Below are positions 16,016-16,083 of a stretch of DNA of 16,083 nt, piece after piece (within the stretch, counting starts at the first letter, position 1; every line of letters starts with the position of its first letter). The stretch is from positions 1-16,083 of the forward strand of contig JAIRZG010000214.1 in the NCBI GenBank assembly GCA_031267345.1, in the 5' to 3' direction. The DNA is from Zoogloeaceae bacterium. GTDB taxonomy: Bacteria; Pseudomonadota; Gammaproteobacteria; Burkholderiales; Rhodocyclaceae. A model generated the notes under the pieces. That model was not told the DNA's origin, ran no database searches, and saw only the letters and a program-made list of their open reading frames with translations. Both the position numbers and the translations under genes were made by a program.

Positions 16016-16083
16016 GCAGTAACGCCAAGAAAGCCATATGGATGAACTGCAAGCTGGTGTTGAGTTTGCGCTCGCAGTTCTTC
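16002..16083 (-). pseudogene. C-terminal end of an IS transposase (continues outside window)
   Basis: Minus-strand reading from the right edge gives a 26-residue tail containing CERKLNTSLQFIHMAFLALL and ending LLKRS at the stop TGA (16002-16004). This hydrophobic, Leu-rich end resembles DDE transposases of the IS4/IS5 superfamily; the exact family is not resolved. The IS terminus probably lies near GAGCCTGTTCATGATC (from 15994), where it cuts the secretin gene. It may be a complete element beyond the window. Confidence 0.5.

Overview
The window looks like chromosomal DNA of a Gram-negative betaproteobacterium. The gene order rsmB, DUF4390, ntrY on one strand and rseP, bamA, skp, lpxD on the other is typical of that class, and host genes are GC-rich. 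There is no rRNA or other direct phylogenetic marker, so the genus is left open.

Left part, minus strand (1-3808): rsmB (rRNA methyltransferase), a DUF4390 periplasmic protein and an NtrY-type sensor kinase that runs off the left edge. Genes 2 and 3 overlap by 4 nt. Two compact elements made of 7-bp repeats (consensus CAGAAGA / TCTTCTG) in inverted pairs flank rsmB. One at 2401-2580 supplies the rsmB stop codon, the DUF4390 start and most of the DUF4390 signal peptide. The other, at 3810-4001, sits directly in front of the rsmB start codon.

Centre, plus strand (4115-11067): a lone type IV pilin-like gene, then the outer-membrane biogenesis operon rseP-bamA-skp-lpxD. The usual fabZ-lpxA-lpxB continuation is missing. 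Next comes a secreted protein with TPR-like repeats, closed by a strong bidirectional terminator.

Right part (11196-16083): a VapBC toxin-antitoxin pair on the minus strand, a small gene remnant, and the 3' end of an IS5-like transposase gene. These are followed by an AT-rich block holding the assembly and adsorption genes of a filamentous phage (Inovirus): a pIII/TspB-like attachment protein, a DUF2523 minor coat protein, a Zot/pI ATPase and a pIV-type secretin, all overlapping by 1-4 nt. No replication gene, ssDNA-binding protein or major coat protein is visible. The block is cut on both sides by IS ends: the attachment gene has no signal peptide and the secretin loses its C-terminus. The Zot gene is split by an A8 tract, and deletion of one A would restore an ATPase-membrane segment-periplasmic protein of about 337 residues. 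This looks like a decaying or rearranged prophage fragment.

The most unusual signals are the heptamer-repeat elements, especially the one forming the DUF4390 signal peptide, and the A8 frameshift in zot.
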